This document shows, in pieces, positions 1 through 9,500 of a DNA stretch of 32,734 nt. The notes under the pieces are model-generated. The model was not told the origin of the DNA. It did not search any database and saw only the letters and a program-made list of their open reading frames with translations. How positions within the stretch are numbered: position 1 is the first letter of the stretch; every line of letters begins with the position of its first letter. Both the position numbers and the translations under genes were made by a program. The DNA lies in IMG/VR virus record IMGVR_UViG_3300037574_000223, positions 1-32,734 of that record; one strand, 5' to 3'. The stretch is from a virus.

Positions 1-2
1 GG

Positions 3-413
3 ATTACATACTCAACAACAGATGTCACAGGCTGCACTGTAAGGACGGGGGCGTTGTCCAAGTTGCTCGGGGCAGCGTCAGGTAAATTTTTCAAGGAAGG
101 TTACAAGGGGGCTGACGGCAAGACTGCAAAACACCACGGCCCGAATGCCTTTGGCTCACCCGGGATGGGCGGGTTCGTTTGGGACGGCCTTAGGCCGTAT
201 GGGGCTGCGTCAGCAACGACCGTTGCAGAGCAGGGAGACGGAGTTACCCGGCCCGGTGTCTCGTTTGATTTAAACGCCCCGGGCAGCGGAGGGTCAGGGT
301 CAAAAGGAAGCTCGGTTGAGACAGACTCCAAGAACTGTATAGGTGGGCACGCGATGGCAGGCTGTGCGTGGGTTACCTATGCGCCAACTGCGAACGCCTA
401 CGACAAGTTCTAA
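3..413 (+). CDS. 3' end of an unidentified, probably virion-associated gene (partial)
   Basis: The frame is open from the left edge of the window to a TAA at 411-413, so only the last 136 codons are seen and the start lies outside. A TTG at 54 could serve as a start, but the codons before it read through cleanly, so truncation is more likely. The visible part is rich in Gly, Ala, Ser and Thr, with a Gly/Ser run near codon 115 and four cysteines. I do not recognise the family. The TAA overlaps the ATG of the next gene (TAATG), so the two are probably translationally coupled. Position next to structural-type genes suggests a virion protein; that is inference only. Confidence 0.6.
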   Translation: MTYSTTDVTGCTVRTGALSKLLGAASGKFFKEGYKGADGKTAKHHGPNAFGSPGMGGFVWDGLRPYGAASATTVAEQGDGVTRPGVSFDLNAPGSGGSGSKGSSVETDSKNCIGGHAMAGCAWVTYAPTANAYDKF

Positions 414-2404
414 TGCACATCCCACCCAAAGCGAAGTTGTACGAGATGCGTCCACTGAGCGGGCCATTAGACCCGCAATCGTCGCCTGACAGCGTGGCTG
501 CGGGGGCTCATCGCTGGGTACAGAACTTTAGGGTGAACAAGGACGGAAACCTGCAACGATCCGAGGGGTTCCGCAGGTTTATGTTTGCTGACAACAACGT
601 TAACGCAGACCTTCACAATCAGTTTCCATTAAATGACGCATCAACTCCTGCGGCAGTCGCCACAGGGACAGCGGAAGACATTACGATGCTCTTTGAGGCG
701 ACAAGCACCAACGGTGAAACAAGGCTGCTGTCAGGTGGAGCCAAAAGGTCTTATGTATTTAACCAGAAGACAGGAAACCACAGGGTAATACGCAACTCGT
801 CCACAGGTAGCGGCAAGTGGAAGGCTGCGCAGCTTGATGACGATGTTGTGTTTGTTAACGACAGCGCGAAGCCTCACTACTGGAAGATTGACCAACCAGC
901 AGAAAACTCAACCACGGACTCCATAAAGGAAATCAAGAGTTTCACTGAGATGGGGCTGAACCGGGTTCGTTATATACAGGAGTGGCGTGGCCTCATGTTT
1001 TACGGGAACGTGCACGAGGGCAACGAATGGATACCAGACCGCCTTATATGGTCTGATTTTAAAAAGCCTTTTAGAATAGCCCCGGGCGATGAGTCACTGG
1101 CTGGCTACCAAGACCTTGGGCACGGTGAGGAGATTGTAGGCATGGGGCCGCTGGGAAATGCCCTGCTTGTCTACACGACAAAGGGTGTGTGGCAGTTTGA
1201 GGTTTCAGGTGGGACAGGAACAGAGGTGTTATCGTTCAGGAAGCGATACACGGATGATGACAATGGGAACACGATCCCGGCATACCCAAACACGATCATA
1301 AGTGCGGCTGACAACCATTTCTACTTGGGCCGCGATGGAATTTACTACTACAACATTTACAGGGCAGCACCAGATAAGCCGCCTTGGTTGCATGACGCAT
1401 CGAGCGTGATCTTTGACGATATAAACTCGTCAGAGTGTGAGGCCCCGATTGCATCGTTCAACGCTAAGACGGACGAGGTGTGGATTAGTTGGCCCGTGAA
1501 GGGTCAGACGAAGAACTCAAAGACCCTGATCATAAACGTGAAGCATCAGCATGTAAGCTACATGGACGCAGGCTTCGGCGCGTTCACGAACTTTACAAAG
1601 AAGGACTACACCAGCATTGGTGACTGGCTTACCACGTCCAACTACGTTTGCAGTCCAGCGGCTATCTCAGGATTCAGGGATAGTACAGAGGGCTCAACCG
1701 TTTGCACTGGGGTGGCCACGTTTAGCAGCGCGGTAAGCTCTCCAGCGTTAACGAACATATACTCCACGACAAACCTCGCAGTGTCGGATGTTGGTTTTTC
1801 AAATGATAATCTTACCACAGAGGACTGGACAGCCGCTGGTGCATCCTCGCTCAGCCTATATGGGAATCTGGGTAGCCAGACGTTTGCTGACATCTGTGTC
1901 CAAGGATGCCCTGATGACATTAGGTTCGTGATGGCTTATACAAACGATAACTGCCTAAAGGAAGACGGAAGCGGGCACTACAGGGAAACCTGTACCAACA
2001 CCGCTGGCTGTGGAACCTACGACAAGGACTATAACTACAAGAGTATCCTGAGATCGCCCGCCCTTAGGTTTAATGATCCGAAGAACAGCAAGCTGCTTCG
2101 CGCATTGACCGTGGAGTTCGAGCACGCCAGCCCAACAGGGAAGATGGCTCTGAGAATAGGTAACGCCGCACAGGCCGTTGACCCGAACAAATCGGGGTGC
2201 GGTTTAACGTGGAACGAGCAGAAGCCAAAGGATGTAAAGTGCGTCACCGATCTAAACACAACTGGAACACGAGCCACGGCAGAACTGACATGGCCATTGT
2301 ACGAGCAGGGTAGGAACCTATACTACGAGTTGACCGTCACGGGAACCGAGGGGAAGTTCGAGACCTCAGCCATAAGACTCTATGCCGAAACTAAAACGTC
2401 GTAG
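413..2404 (+). CDS. Phage DNA-stabilisation / tail-hub-like structural protein (P22 gp10-like, tentative)
   Basis: This 663-aa protein begins at the ATG in the TAATG overlap with the upstream gene. A GTG at 368 in the same frame would lengthen it, but it lies inside the previous gene and lacks support. The N-terminus has the pattern seen in many phage head-tail or stabilisation proteins: a 'MRPLSGPLD' stretch, then a 'QNFRVNKDGNLQRSEGF' segment in which a list of sites is read into an array with a rough, Gly/Arg-rich first repeat. The middle (about residues 230-330) contains repeated short beta-type segments such as GVWQFEVSG and FYLGRDGIYYYN, which suggest a beta-propeller. The family assignment to P22 gp10-like proteins rests on this look and on position; it was not tested. 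It probably closes the portal/tail channel. It overlaps the next gene by 23 bases. Confidence 0.5.
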   Translation: MHIPPKAKLYEMRPLSGPLDPQSSPDSVAAGAHRWVQNFRVNKDGNLQRSEGFRRFMFADNNVNADLHNQFPLNDASTPAAVATGTAEDITMLFEATSTNGETRLLSGGAKRSYVFNQKTGNHRVIRNSSTGSGKWKAAQLDDDVVFVNDSAKPHYWKIDQPAENSTTDSIKEIKSFTEMGLNRVRYIQEWRGLMFYGNVHEGNEWIPDRLIWSDFKKPFRIAPGDESLAGYQDLGHGEEIVGMGPLGNALLVYTTKGVWQFEVSGGTGTEVLSFRKRYTDDDNGNTIPAYPNTIISAADNHFYLGRDGIYYYNIYRAAPDKPPWLHDASSVIFDDINSSECEAPIASFNAKTDEVWISWPVKGQTKNSKTLIINVKHQHVSYMDAGFGAFTNFTKKDYTSIGDWLTTSNYVCSPAAISGFRDSTEGSTVCTGVATFSSAVSSPALTNIYSTTNLAVSDVGFSNDNLTTEDWTAAGASSLSLYGNLGSQTFADICVQGCPDDIRFVMAYTNDNCLKEDGSGHYRETCTNTAGCGTYDKDYNYKSILRSPALRFNDPKNSKLLRALTVEFEHASPTGKMALRIGNAAQAVDPNKSGCGLTWNEQKPKDVKCVTDLNTTGTRATAELTWPLYEQGRNLYYELTVTGTEGKFETSAIRLYAETKTS

Positions 2405-2840
2405 CGATGAGGACGGGGAAAGAGTAGACGCTTTACTCGCCAAGGCTAAAACTAGTGTCCTAACACCTGATGAACTGAAGGAGGTTATATGGATTCTTGC
2501 ACCTGTAACCGACTCGCCTGCGTTCTATCACGATGGTGAACAGTTTTATTTTGACCAAATATCTGGAGAGTTGTACTCAACTAGAGACGGTGAAAGGCTT
2601 TACGTCGGGCTTATACCTGACACACTGTCCTCACTGCTTGGCGGCAAGGGAGGCAACCGAGGTGGTGGCTTGTTTGCTAGGCTCGCCCCAAGATCGAGAA
2701 GCCTGAACATTCCCTTGCCTCCGTTCCCGAAGATACCGCCAAACGTAAAGGCAAAGTTCCCTGAGCTAACAGAAAGCTGGAACAAGTGGGAAAAATCCGT
2801 GGAGCAGTGGGTGCAGTATGTTCAACAACAGCTTTCCTAG
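2382..2840 (+). CDS. Hypothetical 152-aa virion-cluster protein
   Basis: The ATG lies 23 bases inside the end of the upstream gene, and there is no clear Shine-Dalgarno site, so translation probably depends on coupling. The N-terminal third is charged. The centre (about residues 90-100) is very Gly-rich, followed by a Pro-rich stretch (residues 109-121) and a C-terminal amphipathic helix with several Trp and Gln residues (about 128-152). The next gene ends in a similar Pro-containing segment plus a short helix ending Q-L, which may mean the two C-termini bind the same partner. The family is not recognised. Conserved position between tail-type genes suggests a minor structural or assembly role. 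Confidence 0.55.
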   Translation: MPKLKRRSDEDGERVDALLAKAKTSVLTPDELKEVIWILAPVTDSPAFYHDGEQFYFDQISGELYSTRDGERLYVGLIPDTLSSLLGGKGGNRGGGLFARLAPRSRSLNIPLPPFPKIPPNVKAKFPELTESWNKWEKSVEQWVQYVQQQLS

Positions 2841-3443
2841 ATGCCATATACCCCACAGGAAGACGAACTGATCACCTATATGGAGACAGGGTTGGGCTCT
2901 TCTTCGCCACTTGTAGCCACCCGCTTCAGGGAACTCAGGCTCACGGGGTGGACAGAAAAGGATGAGAGATCGGTGACTCCACCCCTTGGGAGTGACTGGA
3001 CTTCTGTGTGGATTGGGCAATACCCGGGCAATGTTGTTGGCCACTGGCAGGCGATGGCTGCCCTGACGTTTTCCCTGAGGCGACCCCTTGAAGAGGATGT
3101 TCGCGTGGTGGGGTTATGGTGGAGCGAGTACAAGGACGGGGATTACTACACATATTATGATGGAGACAGGAGGTACTCACATGCTATCTACCTAGACCCG
3201 TCCGAGGTAATTGGAGAAACCCCTAATATACTCAGGCTTGGAGGAACAAAAAGCTCCCAAGGGTTATCAGCCGACCTGACGGTTGAGGTTACAAAACCGA
3301 GGCACATTCCGCTGTTCCCACAATGGGACGATAAAATACTAAAGCGTTTCTATAGGTCAGATGACCCGGAGATGCGTAGCTACACCAAAGCGGTGGATGA
3401 TTGGTCGGCGTTAATGAACAATGCCATTAGCCAATTGGCCTAA
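2841..3443 (+). CDS. Hypothetical 200-aa virion-cluster protein
   Basis: The start ATG follows directly on the TAG of the upstream gene, with no gap and no Shine-Dalgarno site. The protein is rich in aromatics (many Trp and Tyr), for example WWSEYKDGDYYTYYDGDRRY at about residues 93-112, and looks mainly beta-structured up to residue 155. The last 45 residues contain a Pro-rich piece and a helix resembling the end of the preceding protein. No enzymatic motif is visible. The family is not recognised. A receptor-, tail- or portal-associated accessory role would fit the context but cannot be shown from sequence. Confidence 0.55.
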   Translation: MPYTPQEDELITYMETGLGSSSPLVATRFRELRLTGWTEKDERSVTPPLGSDWTSVWIGQYPGNVVGHWQAMAALTFSLRRPLEEDVRVVGLWWSEYKDGDYYTYYDGDRRYSHAIYLDPSEVIGETPNILRLGGTKSSQGLSADLTVEVTKPRHIPLFPQWDDKILKRFYRSDDPEMRSYTKAVDDWSALMNNAISQLA

Positions 3444-3474
3444 AACGGCCTCCGTGTGATAAAATGCAGGTGTT

Positions 3475-4446
3475 ATGCCTGTATTTGACAGACTAAAAGA
3501 AAACAAACGAACCAGCCTCGGTCTACCTGTTCACTCATACCCACAGGCAGGCGGCTTTGGGCTCCCATTTTCAACTGCGACTGGACAGAACTCTCCCGCC
3601 CAAGAGGTTAAAAACCCCTATCAAGTATTGGAGAACACCCGTTCGGGTGAGCTTGCCGACAGGATCAAGAGCATCCTTGGGTCTGCTGACAAGCAGCAGA
3701 AGCAGGCAGATAAGGCGATAGGTAAATATGAGTCCGCTTTAAAAAACGCCCCCAATAAGGGGTTCGCTGATCAGGAGAGCAACTACCTGTCTAGGTTTTT
3801 TGATTCTCGCGCCCAGAGTGACATGGAGGGGATGCGTACACGGCAGGCTGAGGCCCTCAGGAGAGCAGGCGATCTGGCACGGGGAAACCTTAGGCGCGAT
3901 CTAAAGGCATCAGGGTTCGCAAGGGGAGGGGGAAGCTCCAGTCGGCTGGATCGAATGGCTTTGGATCGCAACCAAGCAATTGAATCAGACATAGCCAACC
4001 GCATGTCGGCGGCAGAGCGAGGCGATTATGATTACCTCAACCGAATGCGTGGCGCAGCCCTCGGGCAGCGTGGCTCCATGTACGACAGGCTCGCTGGCAG
4101 GGAACTGCTTCCATTACAGGCGAGGCAGCAGCAACTCCAGTCACAAATGGGATTGCTCGGCAACGTGGGCCAGCATCAGCGTGCCAACTCGGTTTACCAT
4201 TTGGCCGAGAGCCCCGAGTACGCGCAGCAACGAGAATATCAAGCGATGCTCGCGCAGCAGGGCATGGCCCCCATGAATATACCCGGGACTAACTACTCAA
4301 TGGACATGGCTCAGACCGAGCCGTTTGCAAGATTCCCGAAGGCTCCGTTTACGGGCTACGGGGTTAACCCGATGAACAATCTTTACGGCTACCAGTATGC
4401 TGCCCCACAATACTCATCATACCCTAACGTTTTGCGACAAATATAA
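3475..4446 (+). CDS. Helix-rich internal-virion / ejection-like protein, 323 aa
   Basis: The ATG at 3475 is preceded by AGGTG about five bases upstream, one of the few Shine-Dalgarno-like sites in the left block, after a 31-base gap. Residues about 60-225 are strongly helical and coiled-coil-like, rich in Ala, Arg, Gln, Asp and Met with almost no Cys. The C-terminal 80 residues are Pro, Tyr, Met and Asn-rich and probably disordered. This composition and the position just before an even longer helix-rich gene and a giant gene resemble the ejection-protein cassettes of short-tailed phages (P22 gp7/gp20/gp16, T7 gp14/15/16). That comparison is by architecture, not by recognised homology. It ends in TAATG with the next gene. 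Confidence 0.5.
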   Translation: MPVFDRLKENKRTSLGLPVHSYPQAGGFGLPFSTATGQNSPAQEVKNPYQVLENTRSGELADRIKSILGSADKQQKQADKAIGKYESALKNAPNKGFADQESNYLSRFFDSRAQSDMEGMRTRQAEALRRAGDLARGNLRRDLKASGFARGGGSSSRLDRMALDRNQAIESDIANRMSAAERGDYDYLNRMRGAALGQRGSMYDRLAGRELLPLQARQQQLQSQMGLLGNVGQHQRANSVYHLAESPEYAQQREYQAMLAQQGMAPMNIPGTNYSMDMAQTEPFARFPKAPFTGYGVNPMNNLYGYQYAAPQYSSYPNVLRQI

Positions 4447-6539
4447 TGGCTTATCTTACAATAGACGAACAACTGAGGCGTTCCGCGTATAAGCGTCCGT
4501 GGATGAAGAACTACCGAGGCGGTATAGGCCGAGGTGGCTCTGCCGAGCAGGAAAGATTGGCTGGTTTAATGGCAGGGAAAACAACCTACCTTGACCCGGC
4601 TGCTCCGCGCCCATCCGTGGACTACTTCTCAGAGAGCACTCCCGGAGTAAAGTACCAATCGTTTGAGGAGGCTCTTGCCGTTGGCAAGGAGGCCAGAGAG
4701 GTGCAGGACATGGAGGATTACAGACGCTTCACCACTGCAACCGGGCTTCCAGAAACCAAGGAGGGCTACGTTGGTTACCGCAAGGAGAAGGGAGCGCAAC
4801 GTGAGGTTGAAAAGCAGAAGGCAGAAAAGAACGCTGCCATAGCTCGGCAGATGTTTGAAAAAGACCGGGCCTTCCGTGCGTCGAGGATAGACAGGGCGAT
4901 GGCAAACCGACAAGAGGCAGCCAAGGTGGCAAACTATAGGCAGCGAACTGAAGCAAGTTCACGAGATCGAGAGTTGGCCCGTCAGGCAACAGCGTCAGGC
5001 ACAAGGCGCACATCACAGCGGACAGCCAAGGATGATTTTCTTAAACAGTTTCACGAGAACATAGCCAAGGGTTACATCCCCGAGGGGGAGATTCCGATGC
5101 ACTTAAAAGGCATGGGCATAAATCCCGGTGACCTTGATTACTATCAAGCAATGGGTGCGGGTGGGGCTTACGCTGAGGGCGTTCAGGATAAGGACATTGA
5201 AAGCAGAATTAAGGCAGTCAGAGATATTATAGAAGCTGGCGACCTAAGGCCGCTGAACAGGATAGACACGACAGATATTCCATACAACTCGCAGGAAACC
5301 CTCCATTCCGAAATACAAACAGCACGGTCAAATATTATAACTGAGAGAGAACAGGCTAAGTCTCTTAGGGCTGCTTGGGATGAAGAGAAAAAAGATCATG
5401 CGGGCCAAGGTCTTGACGCAAGCGACAAAGAGCTTGAGTTCAGCAATTTTATCAGGGCCAACGGAGCTAGTGCTGTCATGCGCGGTTCCTACGATCACCC
5501 CGTGTTCGTCGAGCACGCAGAAGGCATAGAAGGTAAGTCGCTTGAAGAGGTCAGCCCGTTCTCACCGTGGATCAGCCCAATGGCAGACTCGGGAGTCGAT
5601 CAGAGCGGCTTCCTAACCTCTCCCGCCCGAGTCAATGATTCCTATGATGTGGACTTACCCCCCGGTTCGATAGCAGAAGAAGTTTGGGGGCCCGTAGTAG
5701 CAGAGGAGTGGGAGGACGCCCCGATCCCCGAGGGCGTTCCCCTCAGTGAAGCTGAGGCGGCAAAGAGAGCAGCAGCCGAAGCCGATTATCAGGCAGCGAT
5801 GGAAGATGCGCGGATTCGACGAGAGAACCCGCACGTTGAGGGTTATGTAAAATCTTTACAAGAGGTTCCAAATAAATTTAGTGAGGCTCTGGTTGGAGCA
5901 TGGAAGCAAGCTAAGGAGAGATACGAAGACCACGCATTCGAGAAGGCAAAAGAGGAGGCCGAGATGGCCGAAGCACTGGCCTATGAAAGAGACTGGGAAG
6001 CTAACGCTGCTAAAGAAGTGGATGCTGTTCCTCCGAAGTTCGTTGGCAAGAATACCATGTTTACAGACCCGACTGGCGTGACGGATTTCGGGTCACTGGC
6101 AAGGGGTTCGTCCGTTGAAAGACCTTGGTATGGCGACATGGGTTCCATGCCCGGGCAGGTTGCTTCCCTCGCACCCGAGATGATCAACGCAGCGGGTCAG
6201 ATGCTCAATGTGTTTCCTAGTATTTTAGGGGTGGGTTCAGGTGACCACTATGAGGGGCCGCTTCCAACTACTCGCACGAAGACAGTTGAAACCCCCATGT
6301 TGTCCCCGCTTGAGTACACGGGGGGCAAGAAGCCTGTAGTGTCAGTTGAATACGCTAACCGTGAACTGCTCCCGAGGTATCTCGACGCCTTAAAAAAAGC
6401 GAGGGCCAAGGACGGCAGGGGATTAGACGTTAACGAGGAGGATGCTTTAAGGCGATACGCAATGGCTCAACTTTTAGAAAACTACGAGCTACCAAAGAAT
6501 TATCAACACTACAGCCAAACTCCACTTGGTTTTAATTAA
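4446..6539 (+). CDS. Long charged coiled-coil internal-virion-like protein, 697 aa
   Basis: Starts at the ATG of a TAATG overlap with the upstream gene and has no separate ribosome-binding site. Residues about 85-200 form a highly charged, Arg/Lys/Glu/Ala-rich predicted coiled coil, and a second such region lies at about 430-530. Between them are acidic and Pro-containing segments. A short hydrophobic stretch near residues 555-590 could touch membrane. No catalytic motif is visible. With the neighbours on both sides it forms a three-gene set (323, 697 and 4176 aa) that fits proteins packaged in the head and ejected with the DNA. Function is inferred from order and composition. Confidence 0.5.
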   Translation: MAYLTIDEQLRRSAYKRPWMKNYRGGIGRGGSAEQERLAGLMAGKTTYLDPAAPRPSVDYFSESTPGVKYQSFEEALAVGKEAREVQDMEDYRRFTTATGLPETKEGYVGYRKEKGAQREVEKQKAEKNAAIARQMFEKDRAFRASRIDRAMANRQEAAKVANYRQRTEASSRDRELARQATASGTRRTSQRTAKDDFLKQFHENIAKGYIPEGEIPMHLKGMGINPGDLDYYQAMGAGGAYAEGVQDKDIESRIKAVRDIIEAGDLRPLNRIDTTDIPYNSQETLHSEIQTARSNIITEREQAKSLRAAWDEEKKDHAGQGLDASDKELEFSNFIRANGASAVMRGSYDHPVFVEHAEGIEGKSLEEVSPFSPWISPMADSGVDQSGFLTSPARVNDSYDVDLPPGSIAEEVWGPVVAEEWEDAPIPEGVPLSEAEAAKRAAAEADYQAAMEDARIRRENPHVEGYVKSLQEVPNKFSEALVGAWKQAKERYEDHAFEKAKEEAEMAEALAYERDWEANAAKEVDAVPPKFVGKNTMFTDPTGVTDFGSLARGSSVERPWYGDMGSMPGQVASLAPEMINAAGQMLNVFPSILGVGSGDHYEGPLPTTRTKTVETPMLSPLEYTGGKKPVVSVEYANRELLPRYLDALKKARAKDGRGLDVNEEDALRRYAMAQLLENYELPKNYQHYSQTPLGFN

Positions 6540-6541
6540 AC

Positions 6542-9500
6542 ATGCCATACAGTTCAATTCCAGCATTACGCACGCTAGGAGGGATCAGTAGTGCGTACAA
6601 GAGGGCGATAAAAGGCCCGTCACCTGTATTAAGAGATAGACTACCTGATGGCTTCGATACGTTTGAGGAGTACGACACCTACCTAAAAGGGTTAAGGGAT
6701 TACGAGGAGGAAAAACGTCGCCTCGACCAGCGCGTCATTGATGACCCTGAATACCGAAAACTGTTATCCGAACAGTACGGGGCTATCACGGAAATGACTG
6801 AGGACTCTCCTGCAACAGTTGCACTAAATGTAAGGGAAGGCATCTTGGGTGCACCGGGGGCACTAAAGAAAACAGGGCAAGAAATTGTTGAACTTGGTGC
6901 TGAAATATTCGGAGCGAGTGATGAGTTCAAAGAGGGGGCGCGTCTAGCCAGAGAAGAGGTATCCAAGGAGGTTGAAGAAGAGAAAGCCGATGCCCTAAGG
7001 GGGACAGGCGGTGGCGGCGGGAGCGAGTTCGCTTACGAGCTCGGCCAAGCGGGGGCTACTGAGCTTCCGTTCATGGCGGCATCAGGCGGCTCGGCTGCGG
7101 CGATAAAGCTGGCGGCTCGGAGGGGCTTAAAGAAAACAATAACCAAGCGTGTCGGAGAGGAGGCGGCAGAAGGTGTGCTTAAACACAGCTTGGGGAAGAA
7201 GCTCATTGAGGACAAGTTGGATAAGATCACAACCAGCGCGGCTATGGGCGTGATGACGGGGGTTCACACACCCAGAAGCGCATCAGGTGGGTGGACTCAG
7301 GCTGTCGAGCACCTGCACCCACAGTACGTCAAGGCGTTGCAGGCCCAGAACCGTGACAACCAGTGGTCGCCAGAGGAGATCGACAAGATGGCCTACGAGC
7401 AGGCGCGTGAAAGCGCGGTTGCCCCTGCTATCGCCAGCGGCGTTATCACGGGAGCATTGATCACAGCGTTTGGGGCTACAGGTGTGGAGCGGATGTTTGC
7501 CAACCCGAAAGTGTTTAAGCCTGCGCTCCGGGACTTGGCTGAACAGTTTGGATTTGAGGCTACTGAGGAAGGGCTTGACCAGTATATGCAGGGGGTGATG
7601 GAGAAATATTCCTACAACCCTGACAAGCCCTTTGAGGAGATCATGTCGGAAACGTGGCACGCTATGATTCTGGGCGGTCTGATTGGCGCGAAGATGTCGG
7701 CCCCCTCCATAGCTATAGGCAAGCTCAGGGAGCAAAGGGGTGAATACGAGAGCCTTGACCAAAGGTGGGCGGCGTGGATGGACGAGCGGCGTGGCAACCA
7801 CCCCAAGGACAAGGCAGGTCTTCGTAAATGGGTTGAGGATCACACCCCGGCTACAGGTGAACAAGCCGAGGAAATCATCGAGCTTCTTTCTGCCGTTGAC
7901 CAGATGAAGCGCATTCTCGCGTTGCAGGCTGAAGGGGCCACAAAGGAGGAGGCCGAGTCTGAGGCGATAGAAGAGCAGAAGGTATCTGAAGAGGAGCTTA
8001 ACGAACTTGAGGATCAAGGGCACGACACCGCTGACCAACGAAAGAAGAATGAGGGCCTCGCGACATTCAGGTCACGTGGTGTTGCCTCGGGAGAGGCAGA
8101 GAATGAGAACGCTCTCGACGAGGCAGAGAAAATAGAGGCTGAAGAAGGGATCGAGGCGGCAGAGGAATACATAGAGGGCTTCAACTCTGTTGCTGAGCAG
8201 AATGAGATGAACCAGTCCGTGTCGCTGGACGCAGTTGAGCAGAAGGTGAGCAAAGGCGAACAACTGGACGAGGGAGACTTGGAGATGATCACCTTCGCCG
8301 CTGATCTAATTAAGACAGCCCCGCAGACAAATTTAGGACGGAAACTTTATAAGACACTGGACAGTATTGGCCGCAAGATAAGCGGTGGACAGTACGACAC
8401 TGCCAGCGAACAGCGTGTACGAAGTGAATTGTCCGACCTGCCACAGGATTTCTACGACACATTCCCTGAGGCTCCAGCCGATGCGCCAGCCTCGGACTAC
8501 GACGAGTTCGGAACATTTCAAGGCTCTCAGGTCGAGCAACCCGTCGAGGGTGGGGAAGCCTTCGATGAGCTCGGTGTCTTTCAGGGTGCAGAAACAGTAG
8601 CTGAGGAGGAGTCCACAGTTATTGAGCAGGCCGAAAGGGAGTCAGAAATGGGCGTAACAAATGAAACGCTCGCGCAGAAGCTGTATGACATAAAGGAAAG
8701 AATATATACAGCAGGCGAAGATTTAAGCGACCTTACCGTGGGGGACATGGTTGCTGCTGCCAAACGTTTCTGGACTGTCGCAAAGGATGGCCGCCGTCAG
8801 TCTTATAAAACGCCAGCCGGGGTAGACAAAGCTGTGCTTGGTGAGGCGATAACGCAAAAAGTCGATGGACATGAGTTACTTGTTGAAAGGGCGTATGAAA
8901 TACTTGTTAGAGACAATCCAGAGCTAGGAAGAATTGCACTTAACCCAGAGCAGACGGGCTCGATGAGGTGGGGGCAGAAGGAGGACATTGTTCTGGGAGC
9001 CCTGTCTGACTACCCCGTAGCGGATATTGAATATTTCACCTCTGCTGAAAGAATAGAGGAGTATAATAAACAGGGAGAGCGTGACCCCAAGATTGACCAA
9101 GGCATTGGGCGCGTCATAGCCCCGGAGGCAAGAGAAAGGCTGGATTGGACAAGGCGACCAGCGTGGGCTCCAGCCGACACCCTTCCTGAGGAAGACCCCG
9201 ACCAAGGAGACTTCGTTGGCTTGATGACCACCAAGCTCGATGACGCCACCGATACGGATGAGCTTACCGACACGGCCTTGGATTTGTTTGACCCAAGCCG
9301 ACCACCGGGTGTTGAGCCTGAGGCTGTCCCTGCACCCGAGCAGACACCGATCCCGTGGGAGGGGGCCGAGTATGATGCAGAGGAAGGCGGCTTTGTTCCG
9401 ACTAGCGGCACATCACCAGTGGTCAGCCTTGATGGGCGAATGATAACCATCGTCGATGTCAATGGGGTGAAGGTTCCCTTCTACCTGTCCACTGGCAGGG

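Noticed and set aside
7283-8038. 251-codon antisense frame within the giant gene
   Set aside because: Same reason: the coding signal is clearly on the + strand and the antisense product is a shadow.
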